From Hydractinia symbiolongicarpus (lineage: Eukaryota > Cnidaria > Hydrozoa > Anthoathecata > Hydractiniidae), in the NCBI RefSeq assembly GCF_029227915.1, contig NC_079878.1, forward strand, positions 2,916,001-2,980,000: DNA of 64,000 bases, read 5' to 3'. The notes beneath the pieces are model-generated. The model was not told the DNA's origin, ran no database searches, and saw only the letters and a list, made by a program, of their open reading frames with translations. A program made the translations under genes and the position numbers. The first letter of the stretch is position 1, and each line of letters starts with the position of its first letter. This document shows positions 10,356-23,313 of this stretch, piece by piece.

Positions 10356-10962
10356 AATTTAAAAAATCGTTCGGGAAATGAGTTTACTCCCTGGGTACCT
10401 TCTTTGTATACTTTTGACTATACGGCCGAGTCCGGGATTTACGGGAAATCGCGGGTTTTCGTTTGCCGGCGATTAAACCACTTCCATTAAGCGTCTCATC
10501 AAAAATGAAAACATTTCTGCAAACTACAAGTCTCATGCGTTTTAGTGGTGAAAAAATAATTTAAAAAATCGTTCGGGAAATGAGTTTACTCCCTGGGTAC
10601 CTTCTTTGTATACTTTTGACTATACGGGCCGAGTCCGGGATTTACGGGAAATCGCGGGTTTTCGTTTGCCGGCGATTAAACTTCTTTTATTCAGCGTCTC
10701 ATCAAAAATGAAAACACTTTTGAAAACTACAAGTCTCATGCGTTTTAGTGGTGAAAAAATAATTTAAAAAATCGTTCGGGAAATGAGTTTACTCCCTGTG
10801 TACCTTCTTTGTATACTTTTGACTATACGGCCGAGTCCGGGATTTACGGGAAATCGCGGATTTTCGTTTTCCGGCGATTAAACCACTTTCATTAAACGTC
10901 TCATCAAAAATGAAAACATTTCTGCAAACTACAAGTCTCATGCGTTTTAGTGGTGAAAAAAT

Positions 10963-12384
10963 AATTTAAAAAATCGTTCGGGAAATGAGTTTACTCCCTG
11001 GGTACCTTCTTTGTATACTTTTGACTATACGGGCCGAGTCCGGGATTTACGGGAAATCGCGGGTTTTCGTGTGCCGGCGATTAAATTTCTTTTATTCAGC
11101 GTCCCATCAAAAATGAAAACATTTTTAAAAACTACAAGTCTCATGCGTTTTAGTGGTGAAAAGATACTTTAAAAAATCGTTTTGGAAATGAGTTTACTCA
11201 CAGGGTACTTTCTTTGTATACATTTGACTATACGGGCCAAACCCGGGATTTACGGGAAATCGCGGGTTTTCGTTTGCCGGCGATTAAACCACTTTCATTA
11301 AGCGTCTCATCAAAAATGAAAACATTTCTGAAAACTACAGGTCTCATGCGTTTTAGTGGTGAAAAAATAATTTAAAAAATCGTTCTGGAAATGAGTTTAC
11401 TCCCTGGGTACTTTCTTTGTATACTTTTGACTATACGGGCCGAGTCGGGGATTTACGGGAAGTCGCGGGTTTTCGTTTGCCGGCGATTAAACTTCTTTTA
11501 TTCAGCGTCTCATCAAAAATGAAAACATTTTTGAAAACTACAAGTCTCATGCGTTTTAGTGGTGAAAAAATAATATAAAAAATCGTTCGGGAAATGAGTT
11601 TACTCCCTGGGTACTTTCTTTGTATACTTTTGACTATACGGGCCCAGTCCGGGATTTACGGGAAATCGCGGGTTTTCGTGTGCCGGCGATTAAACTTCTT
11701 TTATTCAGCGTCCCATCAAAAATGAAAACATTTTTAAAAACTACAAGTCTCATGCGTTTTAGTGGTGAAAAGATACTTTAAAAAATCGTTTTGGAAATGA
11801 GTTTACTCACAGGGTACTTTCTTTGTATACATTCAACTATACGGGCCAAGCCTGGGATTTACGGGAAATCGCGGGTTTTCGTTTGCCGGCGATTAAACCA
11901 CTTTCATTAGGCGTCTCATCAAAAATGAAAACATTTCTGAAAACTATAGGTCTCATGCGTTTTAGTGGTGAAAAAATAATTTAAAAAATCGTTCGGGAAA
12001 TTGAGTTTACTCCCTGGGTACTTTCTTTGCATACTTTTGACTATACGGCCCGAATCCGGGATTTACGGGAAGTCGCAGGTTTTCGTTTGCCGGCGATTAA
12101 ACTTCTTTTATTCAGAGTCTCATCAAAAATGAAAACATTTTTGTAAACTACAAGTCCCATGCGTTTTAGTGGTGAAAAAATAATTTAAAAAATCGTTCGG
12201 GAAATGAGTTCACTCCCTGGGTACTTTCTTTGTATACTTTTGACTGTACGGGCCGAGTCAGGGGTTTACGGGAAATGGCGGGTTTTCGTTTGCCGGCGAT
12301 TAAACTTCTTTTATTCAACGTCTCATCAAAAATGAAAACATTTTTGAAAACTACAAGTCTCATGCGTTTTAGTGGTGAAAAAAT
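10963..12384 (+). repeat. 7-mer HOR unit, copy 1 (1,422 bp)
   Basis: Seven monomers: six of 203 bp and one of 204 bp, the latter marked GGGAAATTGAGTTTAC. Private variants include AAATTTCTTTTATTC, AATAATATAAAAAATCG, TTTGCATAC and GACTGTACGGG. The last five monomers also occur at about 6057-7067, which is probably the source or an earlier copy. Confidence 0.9.
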
Positions 12385-13806
12385 AATTTAAAAAATCGTT
12401 CGGGAAATGAGTTTACTCCCTGGGTACCTTCTTTGTATACTTTTGACTATACGGGCCGAGTCCGGGATTTACGGGAAATCGCGGGTTTTCGTGTGCCGGC
12501 GATTAAATTTCTTTTATTCAGCGTCCCATCAAAAATGAAAACATTTTTAAAAACTACAAGTCTCATGCGTTTTAGTGGTGAAAAGATACTTTAAAAAATC
12601 GTTTTGGAAATGAGTTTACTCACAGGGTACTTTCTTTGTATACATTTGACTATACGGGCCAAACCCGGGATTTACGGGAAATCGCGGGTTTTCGTTTGCC
12701 GGCGATTAAACCACTTTCATTAAGCGTCTCATCAAAAATGAAAACATTTCTGAAAACTACAGGTCTCATGCGTTTTAGTGGTGAAAAAATAATTTAAAAA
12801 ATCGTTCTGGAAATGAGTTTACTCCCTGGGTACTTTCTTTGTATACTTTTGACTATACGGGCCGAGTCGGGGATTTACGGGAAGTCGCGGGTTTTCGTTT
12901 GCCGGCGATTAAACTTCTTTTATTCAGCGTCTCATCAAAAATGAAAACATTTTTGAAAACTACAAGTCTCATGCGTTTTAGTGGTGAAAAAATAATATAA
13001 AAAATCGTTCGGGAAATGAGTTTACTCCCTGGGTACTTTCTTTGTATACTTTTGACTATACGGGCCCAGTCCGGGATTTACGGGAAATCGCGGGTTTTCG
13101 TGTGCCGGCGATTAAACTTCTTTTATTCAGCGTCCCATCAAAAATGAAAACATTTTTAAAAACTACAAGTCTCATGCGTTTTAGTGGTGAAAAGATACTT
13201 TAAAAAATCGTTTTGGAAATGAGTTTACTCACAGGGTACTTTCTTTGTATACATTCAACTATACGGGCCAAGCCTGGGATTTACGGGAAATCGCGGGTTT
13301 TCGTTTGCCGGCGATTAAACCACTTTCATTAGGCGTCTCATCAAAAATGAAAACATTTCTGAAAACTATAGGTCTCATGCGTTTTAGTGGTGAAAAAATA
13401 ATTTAAAAAATCGTTCGGGAAATTGAGTTTACTCCCTGGGTACTTTCTTTGCATACTTTTGACTATACGGCCCGAATCCGGGATTTACGGGAAGTCGCAG
13501 GTTTTCGTTTGCCGGCGATTAAACTTCTTTTATTCAGAGTCTCATCAAAAATGAAAACATTTTTGTAAACTACAAGTCTCATGCGTTTTAGTGGTGAAAA
13601 AATAATTTAAAAAATCGTTCGGGAAATGAGTTCACTCCCTGGGTACTTTCTTTGTATACTTTTGACTGTACGGGCCGAGTCAGGGGTATACGGGAAATGG
13701 CGGGTTTTCGTTTGCCGGCGATTAAACTTCTTTTATTCAACGTCTCATCAAAAATGAAAACATTTTTGAAAACTACAAGTCTCATGCGTTTTAGTGGTGA
13801 AAAAAT
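12385..13806 (+). repeat. 7-mer HOR unit, copy 2 (1,422 bp)
   Basis: Exact 1,422-bp spacing from copy 1. By eye only a few substitutions separate the copies, for example AGGGGTATACGGG here against AGGGGTTTACGGG and CAAGTCTCATG against CAAGTCCCATG. Confidence 0.9.
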
Positions 13807-15228
13807 AATTTAAAAAATCGTTCGGGAAATGAGTTTACTCCCTGGGTACCTTCTTTGTATACTTTTGACTATACGGGCCGAGTCCGGGATTTACGGGAAA
13901 TCGCGGGTTTTCGTGTGCCGGCGATTAAATTTCTTTTATTCAGCGTCCCATCAAAAATGAAAACATTTTTAAAAACTACAAGTCTCATGCGTTTTAGTGG
14001 TGAAAAGATACTTTAAAAAATCGTTTTGGAAATGAGTTTACTCACAGGGTACTTTCTTTGTATACATTTGACTATACGGGCCAAACCCGGGATTTACGGG
14101 AAATCGCGGGTTTTCGTTTGCCGGCGATTAAACCACTTTCATTAAGCGTCTCATCAAAAATGAAAAAATTTCTGAAAACTACAGGTCTCATGCGTTTTAG
14201 TGGTGAAAAAATAATTTAAAAAATCGTTCTGGAAATGAGTTTACTCCCTGGGTACTTTCTTTGTATACTTTTGACTATACGGGCCGAGTCAGGGATTTAC
14301 GGGAAGTCGCGGGTTTTCGTTTGCCGGCGATTAAACTTCTTTTATTCAGCGTCTCATCAAAAATGAAAACATTTTTGAAAACTACAAGTCTCATGCGTTT
14401 TAGTGGTGAAAAAATAATATAAAAAATCGTTCGGGAAATGAGTTTACTCCCTGGGTACTTTCTTTTTATACTTTTGACTATACGCGCCCAGTCCGGGATT
14501 TACGGGAAATCGCGGGTTTTCGTGTGCCGGCGATTAAACTTCTTTTATTCAGCGTCCCATCAAAAATGAAAACATTTTTAAAAACTACAAGTCTCATGCG
14601 TTTTAGTGGTGAAAAGATACTTTAAAAAATCGTTTTGGAAATGAGTTTACTCACAGGGTACTTTCTTTGTATACATTCAACTATACGGGCCAAGCCTGGG
14701 ATTTACGGGAAATCGCGGGTTTTCGTTTGCAGGCGATTAAACCACTTTCATTAGGCGTCTCATCAAAAATGAAAACATTTCTGAAAACTATAGGTCTCAT
14801 GCGTTTTAGTGGTGAAAAAATAATTTAAAAAATCGTTCGGGAAATTGAGTTTACTCCCTGGGTACTTTCTTTGCATACTTTTGACTATACGGCCCGAATC
14901 CGGGATTTACGGGAAGTCGCAGGTTTTCGTTTGCCGGCGATTAAACTTCTTTTATTCAGAGTCTCATCAAAAATGAAAACATTTTTGTAAACTACAAGTC
15001 CCATGCGTTTTAGTGGTGAAAAAATAATTTAAAAAATCGTTCGGGAAATGAGTTCACTCCCTGGGTACTTTCTTTGTATACTTTTGACTGTACGGGCCGA
15101 GTCAGGGGTTTACGGGAAATGGCGGGTTTTCGTTTGCCGGCGATTAAACTTCTTTTATTCAACGTCTCATCAAAAATGAAAACATTTTTGAAAACTACAA
15201 GTCTCATGCGTTTTAGTGGTGAAAAGAT
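13807..15228 (+). repeat. 7-mer HOR unit, copy 3 (1,422 bp)
   Basis: Third tandem copy. Its private changes include ATGAAAAAATTTCTG, TTTTTATAC, TACGCGCCC and TTGCAGGCG. It ends where a GATAATTTAAATAATCG monomer begins, shared with 7.07 kb. Confidence 0.9.
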
Positions 15229-15431
15229 AATTTAAATAATCGTTTTGAAAATGAGTTTACTCACAGGGTACTTTCTTTGTATACATTTGACTATACGGGC
15301 CGAGTCCGGGATTTACGGGAAATCGCGGGTTTTCGTTTGCCGGCGATTAAACTTCTTTTATTCAGCGTCTCATCAAAAATGAAAACACTTTTGAAAACTA
15401 CAAGTCTCATGCGTTTTAGTGGTAAAAAAAT

Positions 15432-15675
15432 AATTTAAAAAATTATTTTGGAAATGAGTTTAATCACAGGGTACTTTCTTTGTATACATGGGAAATGAGT
15501 TTACTCCCTGGGTACTTTCTTTGAATACTTTTGACTATATGGGCCGAGTCCGGGGTTTACGGGAAATGGCGGGTTTTCGGTTGCCGGCAATTCAAATTAT
15601 TTTTTTCAGCGTCTCATCAAAAATGAAAACATTTCTGAAAACTACAAGTCTCATGCGTTTTAGTGGTGAAAAAAT
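15432..15675 (+). repeat. 244-bp variant monomer #6
   Basis: Counterpart of the unit at 7272 in the second segmental copy. It differs by TTTTCGGTTGCC in place of TTTTCGTTTGCC. It is the last 244-bp unit before a 12-kb interval that has none. Confidence 0.92.
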
Positions 15676-17299
15676 AATTTAAAAAATCGTTCCGGAAATG
15701 AGTTTACTCCCTGGGTACTTTCTTTGTATACTTTTGACTATACGGGCCGAGTCGGGGATTTACGGGAAGTCGCGGGTTTTCGTTTGCCGGCGATTAAACT
15801 TCTTTTATTCAGCGTCTCATCAAAAATGAAAACATTTTTAAAAACTACAAGTCTCATGGGCTTTAGTGGTCAAATAATAATTTAAAAAATCGTTCGGGAA
15901 ATGAGTTTACTCCCTGGGTACTTTTTTTGTATACTTTTGACTATACGGGCCCAGTCCGGGATTTACGGGAAATCGCGGGTTTTCCTGTGCCGGCGATTAA
16001 ACGTCTTTTATTCAGCGTCCCATCAAAAATGAAAACATTTTTAAAAACTACAAGTCTCATGCGTTTTAGTGGTGAAAAGATAATTTAAAAAATCGTTTTG
16101 GAAATGAGTTTACTCACAGGGTACTTTCTTTGTATACATTCAACTATACGGGCCAAGCCCGGGATTTACGGGAAATCGCGGGTTTTCGTTTGCCGGCGAT
16201 TAAACCACTTTCATTAAGCGTCTCATCAAAAATGAAAACATTTCTGAAAACTACAGGTCTCATGCGTTTTAGTGGTGAAAAAGTAATTTAAAAAATCGTT
16301 CGGGAAATTGAGTTTACTCCCTGGGTACTTTCTTTGTATACTTTTGACTATACGGCCCGAATCCGGGATTTACGGGAAGTCGCAGGTTTTCGTTTGCCGG
16401 CGATTAAACTTCTTTTATTCAGAGTCTCATCAAAAATGAAAACATTTTTGTAAACTACAAGTCCCATGCGTTTTAGTGGTGAAAAAATAATTTAAAAAAT
16501 CGTTCGGGAAATGAGTTCACTCCCTGGGTACTTTCTTTGTATACTTTTGACTATACGGGCCGAGTCAGGGGTTTACGGGAAATGGCGGGTTTTCGTTTGC
16601 CGGCGATTAAACTTCTGTTATTCAACGTCTCATCAAAAATGAAAACATTTTTGAAAACTACAAGTCTCATGCGTTTTAGTGGTGAAAAGATAATTTAAAA
16701 AATCGTTTTGGAAATGAGTTTACTCACAGGGTACTTTCTTTGTATACATTTGACTATACGGGCCAAGCCCGGGATTTACGGGAAATCGCGGGTTTTCGTT
16801 TGCCGGCAATTAAACCACTTTCATTAAGCGTCTCATCAAAAATGAAAACATTTTTTAAAACTACAAGTCTCATGCGTTTTAGTGGTGAAAAAATAATTTA
16901 AAAAATCGTTCGGGAAATGAGTTTACTCCCTGGGTACTTTCTTTGTATACTTTTGACTATACGGCCCGAATCCGGGACTTACGGGAAGTCGCGGGTTTTT
17001 GTATGCCGGCGATTAAACTTCTTTTATTCAGCGTCCTATCAAAAATGAAAACATTTTTTAAAACTACAAGTCTCATGCGTTTTAGTGGTGAAAAGATACT
17101 TTAAAAAATCGTTTTGGAAATGAGTTTACTCACAGGGTACTTTCTTTTTATACATTCGACTATACAGGCCAAGCCCGGGATTTACGGGAAATCGCGGGTT
17201 TTCGTTTGCCGGCGATTAAACCACTTTCATTAAGCGTCTCATCAAAAATGAAACATTTCTGAAAACTACAGGTCTCATGCGTTTTAGTGGTGAAAAAAT

Positions 17300-17500
17300 A
17301 ATTTAAAAAATCGTTTGGGAAATGAGTTTACTCCCTGGGTACTTTCTTTGTATACTTTTGACTATACGGGCCGAGTCGGGGATTTACGGGAAGTCGCGGG
17401 TTCGTTTGCCGGCGATTAAACTTCTTTTATTCAGCGTCTCATCAAAAATGAAAACATTTTTAAAAACTACAAGTCTCATGGGCTTTAGTGGTTTAATAAT
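17300..17500 (+). repeat. 201-bp deletion monomer, copy 2
   Basis: Same 2-bp deletion and flanks as at 8937, offset 8,363 bp, which marks the segmental duplication. Confidence 0.88.
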
Positions 17501-18650
17501 AATTTAAAAAATCGTTCGGAAAATGAGTTTACTCCCTGGGTACTCTCTTTGTATGCATTGGACTATACTGGCCAATCCCGGGATTTACGGGAAATCGCGG
17601 GTTTTCGTTTGCCGGCGATTAAACCACTTTCATTAAGCGTCTCATCAAAAATGAAAACATTTCTGAAAACTACAAGTCTCATGCGTTTTAGTGGTGAAAA
17701 AATAATTTAAAAAATCGTTCGGGAAATAAGTTTACTCCCTGGGTACTTTCTTTGTATACTTTTGACTATACGGCCCGAATCCGGGATTTACGGGAAGTCG
17801 CAGGTTTTCGTTTGCCGGCGATTAAACTTCTTTTATTCAGCGTCTCATCAAAAATGAAAACATTTTTGTAAACTACAAGTCACATGCGTTTTAGTGGTGA
17901 AAAAATAATTTAAAAAATCGTTCGGGAAATGAGTTTACTCCCTGGGTACTTTCTTTGTATACTTTTGACTATACGGGCCGAGTCCAGGGTTTACGGGAAA
18001 TGGCGGGTTTTCGTTTGCCGGCGATTAAACCACTTTCATTAAGCGTCTCATCAAAAATGAAAACATTTCTGAAAACTACAAGTCTCATGCGTTTTAGTGG
18101 TGAAAAGAAAATTTAAAAAATCGTTTTGGAAATGAGTTTACTCACAGGGTACTTTCTTTGTATACATTTGACTATACGGGCCAGGCCCGGGATTTACGGG
18201 AAATCGCGGGTTTTCGTTTGCCGGCGATTAAACCACTTTCATTAAGCGTCTCATCAAAAATGAAAACATTTCTAAAAAATACAAGTCTCATGCGTTTTAG
18301 TGGTGAAAAAATAATTTAAAAAATCGTTCGGGAAATGAGCTTACTCCCTGGGTACCTTCTTTGTATACTTTTGACTATACGGCCGAGTCCGGGATTTACG
18401 GGAAATCGCGGGTTTTCGTTTGCCGGCGATTAAACCACTTCCATTAAGCGTCTCATCAAAAATGAAAACATTTCTGCAAACTACAAGTCTCATGCGTTTT
18501 AGTGGTGAAAAAATAATTTAAAAAATCGTTCGGGAAATGAGTTTACTCCCTGGGTACCTTCTTTGTATACTTTTGACTATACGGGCCGAGTCCGGGATTT
18601 ACGGGAAATCGCGGGTTTTCGTTTGCCGGCGATTAAACTTCTTTTATTCA

Positions 18651-20880
18651 GCGTCTCATCAAAAATGAAAACACTTTTGAAAACTACAAGTCTCATGCGT
18701 TTTAGTGGTGAAAAAATAATTTAAAAAATCGTTCGGGAAATGAGTTTACTCCCTGGGTACCTTCTTTGTATACTTTTGACTATACGGCCGAGTCCGGGAT
18801 TTACGGGAAATCGCGGATTTTCGTTTTCCGGCGATTAAACCACTTTCATTAAACGTCTCATCAAAAATGAAAACATTTCTGCAAACTACAAGTCTCATGC
18901 GTTTTAGTGGTGAAAAAATAATTTAAAAAATCGTTCGGGAAATGAGTTTACTCCCTGGGTACCTTCTTTGTATACTTTTGACTATACGGGCCGAGTCCGG
19001 GATTTACGGGAAATCGCGGGTTTTCGTGTGCCGGCGATTAAATTTCTTTTATTCAGCGTCCCATCAAAAATGAAAACATTTTTAAAAACTACAAGTCTCA
19101 TGCGTTTTAGTGGTGAAAAGATACTTTAAAAAATCGTTTTGGAAATGAGTTTACTCACAGGGTACTTTCTTTGTATACATTTGACTATACGGGCCAAACC
19201 CGGGATTTACGGGAAATCGCGGGTTTTCGTTTGCCGGCGATTAAACCACTTTCATTAAGCGTCTCATCAAAAATGAAAACATTTCTGAAAACTACAAGTC
19301 TCATGCGTTTTAGTGGTGAAAAAATAATTTAAAAAATCGTTCGGGAAATGAGTTTACTCCCTGGGTACTTTCTTTGTATACTTTTGACTATACGGGCCGA
19401 GTCGGGGATTTACGGGAAGTCGCGGGTTTTCGTTTGCCGGCGATTAAACTTCTTTCATTCAGCGTCTCATCAAAAATGAAAACATTCTTAAAAACTACAA
19501 GTCTCATGGGCTTTAGTGGTTAAATAATAATTTAAAAAATCGTTCAGGAAATGAGTTTACTTCCTGGGTACTTTCTTTGTATGCATTCGACTATACGGGC
19601 CAAGCCCGGGATTTACGGAAAATCGCGGGTTTTCGTTTGCTGGCGATTAAACCACTTTCATTAAGTGTCTCATCAAAAATGAAAACATTTCTGAAAACTA
19701 CAAGTCTCATGCGTGTTAGTGGTGAAAAAATAATTTAAAAAATCGTTCGGGAAATGAGTTTACTCCCTGGGTACTTTCTTTGTATACTTTTGACTATACG
19801 GCCCGAATCCGGGATTTACGGGAAGTCGCGGGTTTTCGTTTGCCGGCGATTAAACTTCTTTTATTCAGCGTCTCATCAAAAATGAAAACATTTTTGTAAA
19901 CTACAAGTCCCATGCGCTTTAGTGGCGAAAAAATAATTTAAAAAATCGTTCGGGAAATGAGTTTACTCCCTGGGTACTTTCTTTGTATACTTTTGACTAT
20001 ACGGGCCGAGTCCGAGGTTTACGGGAAATGGTGGGTTTTTGTTTGCCGGCGATTAAACTTCTTTTATTCAGCGTCTCGTCAAAAATGAAAACTTTTTTAA
20101 AAACTACAAATCTCATTGGCTTTAGTGGTTAAATAATCATTTAAAAAATCGTTCGGGAAATGAGTTTACTTCCTGGGTACTTTCTTTGTATGCATTCGAC
20201 TATACGGGCCAAGCCCGGGATTTACGGGAAATCGCGGGTTTTCGTTTGCCGCCGATTATACCACTTTCATTAAGCGTCTCATTAAAAATGAAAACATTTC
20301 TGAAAACTACAAGTCTCATGCGTTTTAGTGGTGAAAAAATAATTTAAAAAATCGTTTGGGAAATGAGTTTACTCCCTGGGTACTTTCTTTGTATACTTTT
20401 GACTATACGGGCCGAGTCGGGGATTTACGGGAAGTCGCGGGTTCGTTTGCCGGCGATTAAACTTCTTTTATTCAGCGTCTCATCAAAAATGAAAACATTT
20501 TTAAAAACTACAAGTCTCATGGGCTTTAGTGGTTTAATAATAATTTAAAAAATCGTTCGGGAAATGAGTTTACTCCCTGGGTACTCTCTTTGTATGCATT
20601 CGACTAAACTGGCCAATCCCGGGATTTTCGGGAAATCGCGGGTTTTCGTTTGCCGGCGATTAAACCACTTTCATTAAGCGTCTCATCAAAAATGAAAACA
20701 TTTCTGAAAACTACAAGTCTCATGCGTTTTAGTGGTGAAAAAATAATTTAAAAAATCGTTCGGGAAATAAGTTTACTCCCTGGGTACTTTCTTTGTATAC
20801 TTTTGACTATACGGCCCGAATCCGGGATTTACGGGAAGTCGCAGGTTTTCGTTTGCCGGCGATTAAACTTCTTTTATTCA
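18651..20880 (+). repeat. 11-mer tandem unit, copy 1 (2,230 bp)
   Basis: The unit begins at a GCGTCTCATC followed by CACTTTTG and includes a -1 monomer (TACGGCCGAG with GGATTTTCGTTTTCC) and a 201-bp monomer. The next copy starts 2,230 bp later, equal to eleven monomers minus three bases. Confidence 0.83.
20341..20541 (+). repeat. 201-bp deletion monomer, copy 3
   Basis: Same 2-bp deletion, inside the 11-mer unit 18651-20880. Confidence 0.88.
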
Positions 20881-23313
20881 GCGTCTCATCAAAAATGAAA
20901 ACACTTTTGAAAACTACAAGTCTCATGCGTTTTAGTGGTGAAAAAATAATTTAAAAAATCGTTCGGGAAATGAGTTTACTCCCTGGGTACCTTCTTTGTA
21001 TACTTTTGACTATACGGCCGAGTCCGGGATTTACGGGAAATCGCGGATTTTCGTTTTCCGGCGATTAAACCACTTTCATTAAACGTCTCATCAAAAATGA
21101 AAACATTTCTGCAAACTACAAGTCTCATGCGTTTTAGTGGTGAAAAAATAATTTAAAAAATCGTTCGGGAAATGAGTTTACTCCCTGGATACCTTCTTTG
21201 TATACTTTTGACTATACGGGCCGAGTCCGGGATTTACGGGAAATCGCGGGTTTTCGTGTGCCGGCGATTAAATTTCTTTTATTCAGCGTCCCATCAAAAA
21301 TGAAAACATTTTTAAAAACTACAAGTCTCATGCGTTTTAGTGGTGAAAAGATACTTTAAAAAATCGTTTTGGAAATGAGTTTACTCACAGGGTACTTTCT
21401 TTGTATACATTTGACTATACGGGCCAAACCCGGGATTTACGGGAAATCGCGGGTTTTCGTTTGCCGGCGATTAAACCACTTTCATTAAGCGTCTCATCAA
21501 AAATGAAAACATTTCTGAAAACTACAGGTCTCATGCGTTTTAGTGGTGAAAAAATAATTTAAAAAATCGTTCGGGAAATGAGTTTACTCCCTGGGTACTT
21601 TCTTTGTATACTTTTGACTATACGGGCCGAGTCGGGGATTTACGGGAAGTCGCGGGTTTTCGTTTGCCGGCGATTAAACTTCTTTCATTCAGCGTCTCAT
21701 CAAAAATGAAAACATTCTTAAAAACTACAAGTCTCATGGGCTTTAGTGGTTAAATAATAATTTAAAAAATCGTTCAGGAAATGAGTTTACTTCCTGGGTA
21801 CTTTCTTTGTATGCATTCGACTATACGGGCCAAGCCCGGGATTTACGGAAAATCGCGGGTTTTCGTTTGCTGGCGATTAAACCACTTTCGTTAAGCGTCT
21901 CATCAAAAATGAAAACATTTCTGAAAACTACAAGTCTCATGCGTGTTAGTGGTGAAAAAATAATTTAAAAAATCGTTCGGGAAATGAGTTTACTTCCTGG
22001 GTACTTTCTTTGTATACTTTTGACTATACGGCCCGAATCCGGGATTTACGGGAAGTCGCGGGTTTTCGTTTGCCGGCGATTAAGCTTCTTTTATTCAGCG
22101 TCTCATCAAAAATGAAAACATTTCTAAAAACTACAAGTCTCATGGGCTTTAGTGGTGAAATAACAATTTAAAAAATCGTGCAGGAAATGAGTTTACTACC
22201 TGGGTACTTTCTTTGTATACTTTTGACTATACGGCCCGAGTCCGGAATTTACGGGAAATCGCAGGTTTTCGTTTGCCGGCGATTAAACTTCTTTTATTCA
22301 GCGTCTCATCAAAAATGAAAACATTTTTGTAAACTACAAGTCCCATGCGCTTTAGTGGCGAAAAAATAATTTAAAAAATCGTTCGGGAAATGAGTTTACT
22401 CCCTGGGTACTTTCTTTGTATACTTTTGACTATACGGGCCGAGTCCGAGGTTTAGGGGAAATGGCGGGTTTTCGTTTGCCGGCGATTAAACTTCTTTTAT
22501 TCAGCGTCTCGTCAAAAATGAAAACTTTTTTAAAAACTACAAATCTCATGGGCTTTAGTGGTTAAATAATCATTTAAAAAATCGTTCGGGAAATGAGTTT
22601 ACTTCCTGGGTACTTTCTTTGTATGCATTCGACTATACGGGCCAAGCCCGGGATTTACGGGAAATCGCGGGTTTTCGTTTGCCGCCGATTATACCACTTT
22701 CATTAAGCGTCTCATTAAAAATGAAAACATTTCTGAAAACTACAAGTCTCATGCGTTTTAGTGGTGAAAAAATAATTTAAAAAATCGTTTGGGAAATGAG
22801 TTTACTCCCTGGGTACTTTCTTTGTATACTTTTGACTATACGGGCCGAGTCAGGGATTTACGGGAAGTCGCGGGTTCGTTTGCCGGCGATTAAACTTCTT
22901 TTATTCAGCGTCTCATCAAAAATGAAAACATTTTTAAAAACTACAAGTCTCATGGGCTTTAGTGGTTTAATAATAATTTAAAAAATCGTTCGGGAAATGA
23001 GTTTACTCCCTGGGTACTCTCTTTGTATGCATTCGACTATACTGGCCAATCCCGGGATTTTCGGGAAATCGCGGGTTTTCGTTTGCCGGCGATTAAACCA
23101 CTTTCATTAAGCGTCTCATCAAAAATGAAAACATTTCTGAAAACTACAAGTCTCATGCGTTTTAGTGGTGAAAAAATAATTTAAAAAATCGTTCGGGAAA
23201 TAAGTTTACTCCCTGGGTACTTTCTTTGTATACTTTTGACTATACGGCCCGAATCCGGGATTTACGGGAAGTCGCAGGTTTTCGTTTGCCGGCGATTAAA
23301 CTTCTTTTATTCA
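20881..23313 (+). repeat. 12-mer tandem unit, copy 2 (2,433 bp)
   Basis: It repeats 18651-20880 with one extra monomer inserted near 22.13-22.34 kb (marked CGTGCAGGAAATG, CTACCTGGG and TCCGGAATTT). The offset changes from 2,230 to 2,433 bp across that point. Confidence 0.83.

Larger units (their letters stand above)
5925..11339 (+). repeat. Segmental duplication of about 5.3 kb, copy 1
   Basis: It matches 14085-19296. The offset is 8,160 bp at first (for example the rare ATGAAAAAATTTCTG at 6001 and 14161), 8,363 bp after about 8588, and 7,957 bp after about 10.1 kb. This copy lacks one monomer present in the other near 16.75 kb and has two extra near 9.7-10.15 kb. The offset changes are whole monomers. 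Confidence 0.85.
14085..19296 (+). repeat. Segmental duplication of about 5.3 kb, copy 2
   Basis: Same monomer order as 5925-11339 apart from one inserted and two missing monomers. It includes counterparts of the 244-bp unit, the 201-bp unit and the CTGCAAAC monomers. It overlaps the third 7-mer HOR unit, so the 7-mer amplification and the larger duplication share sequence. Confidence 0.85.
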
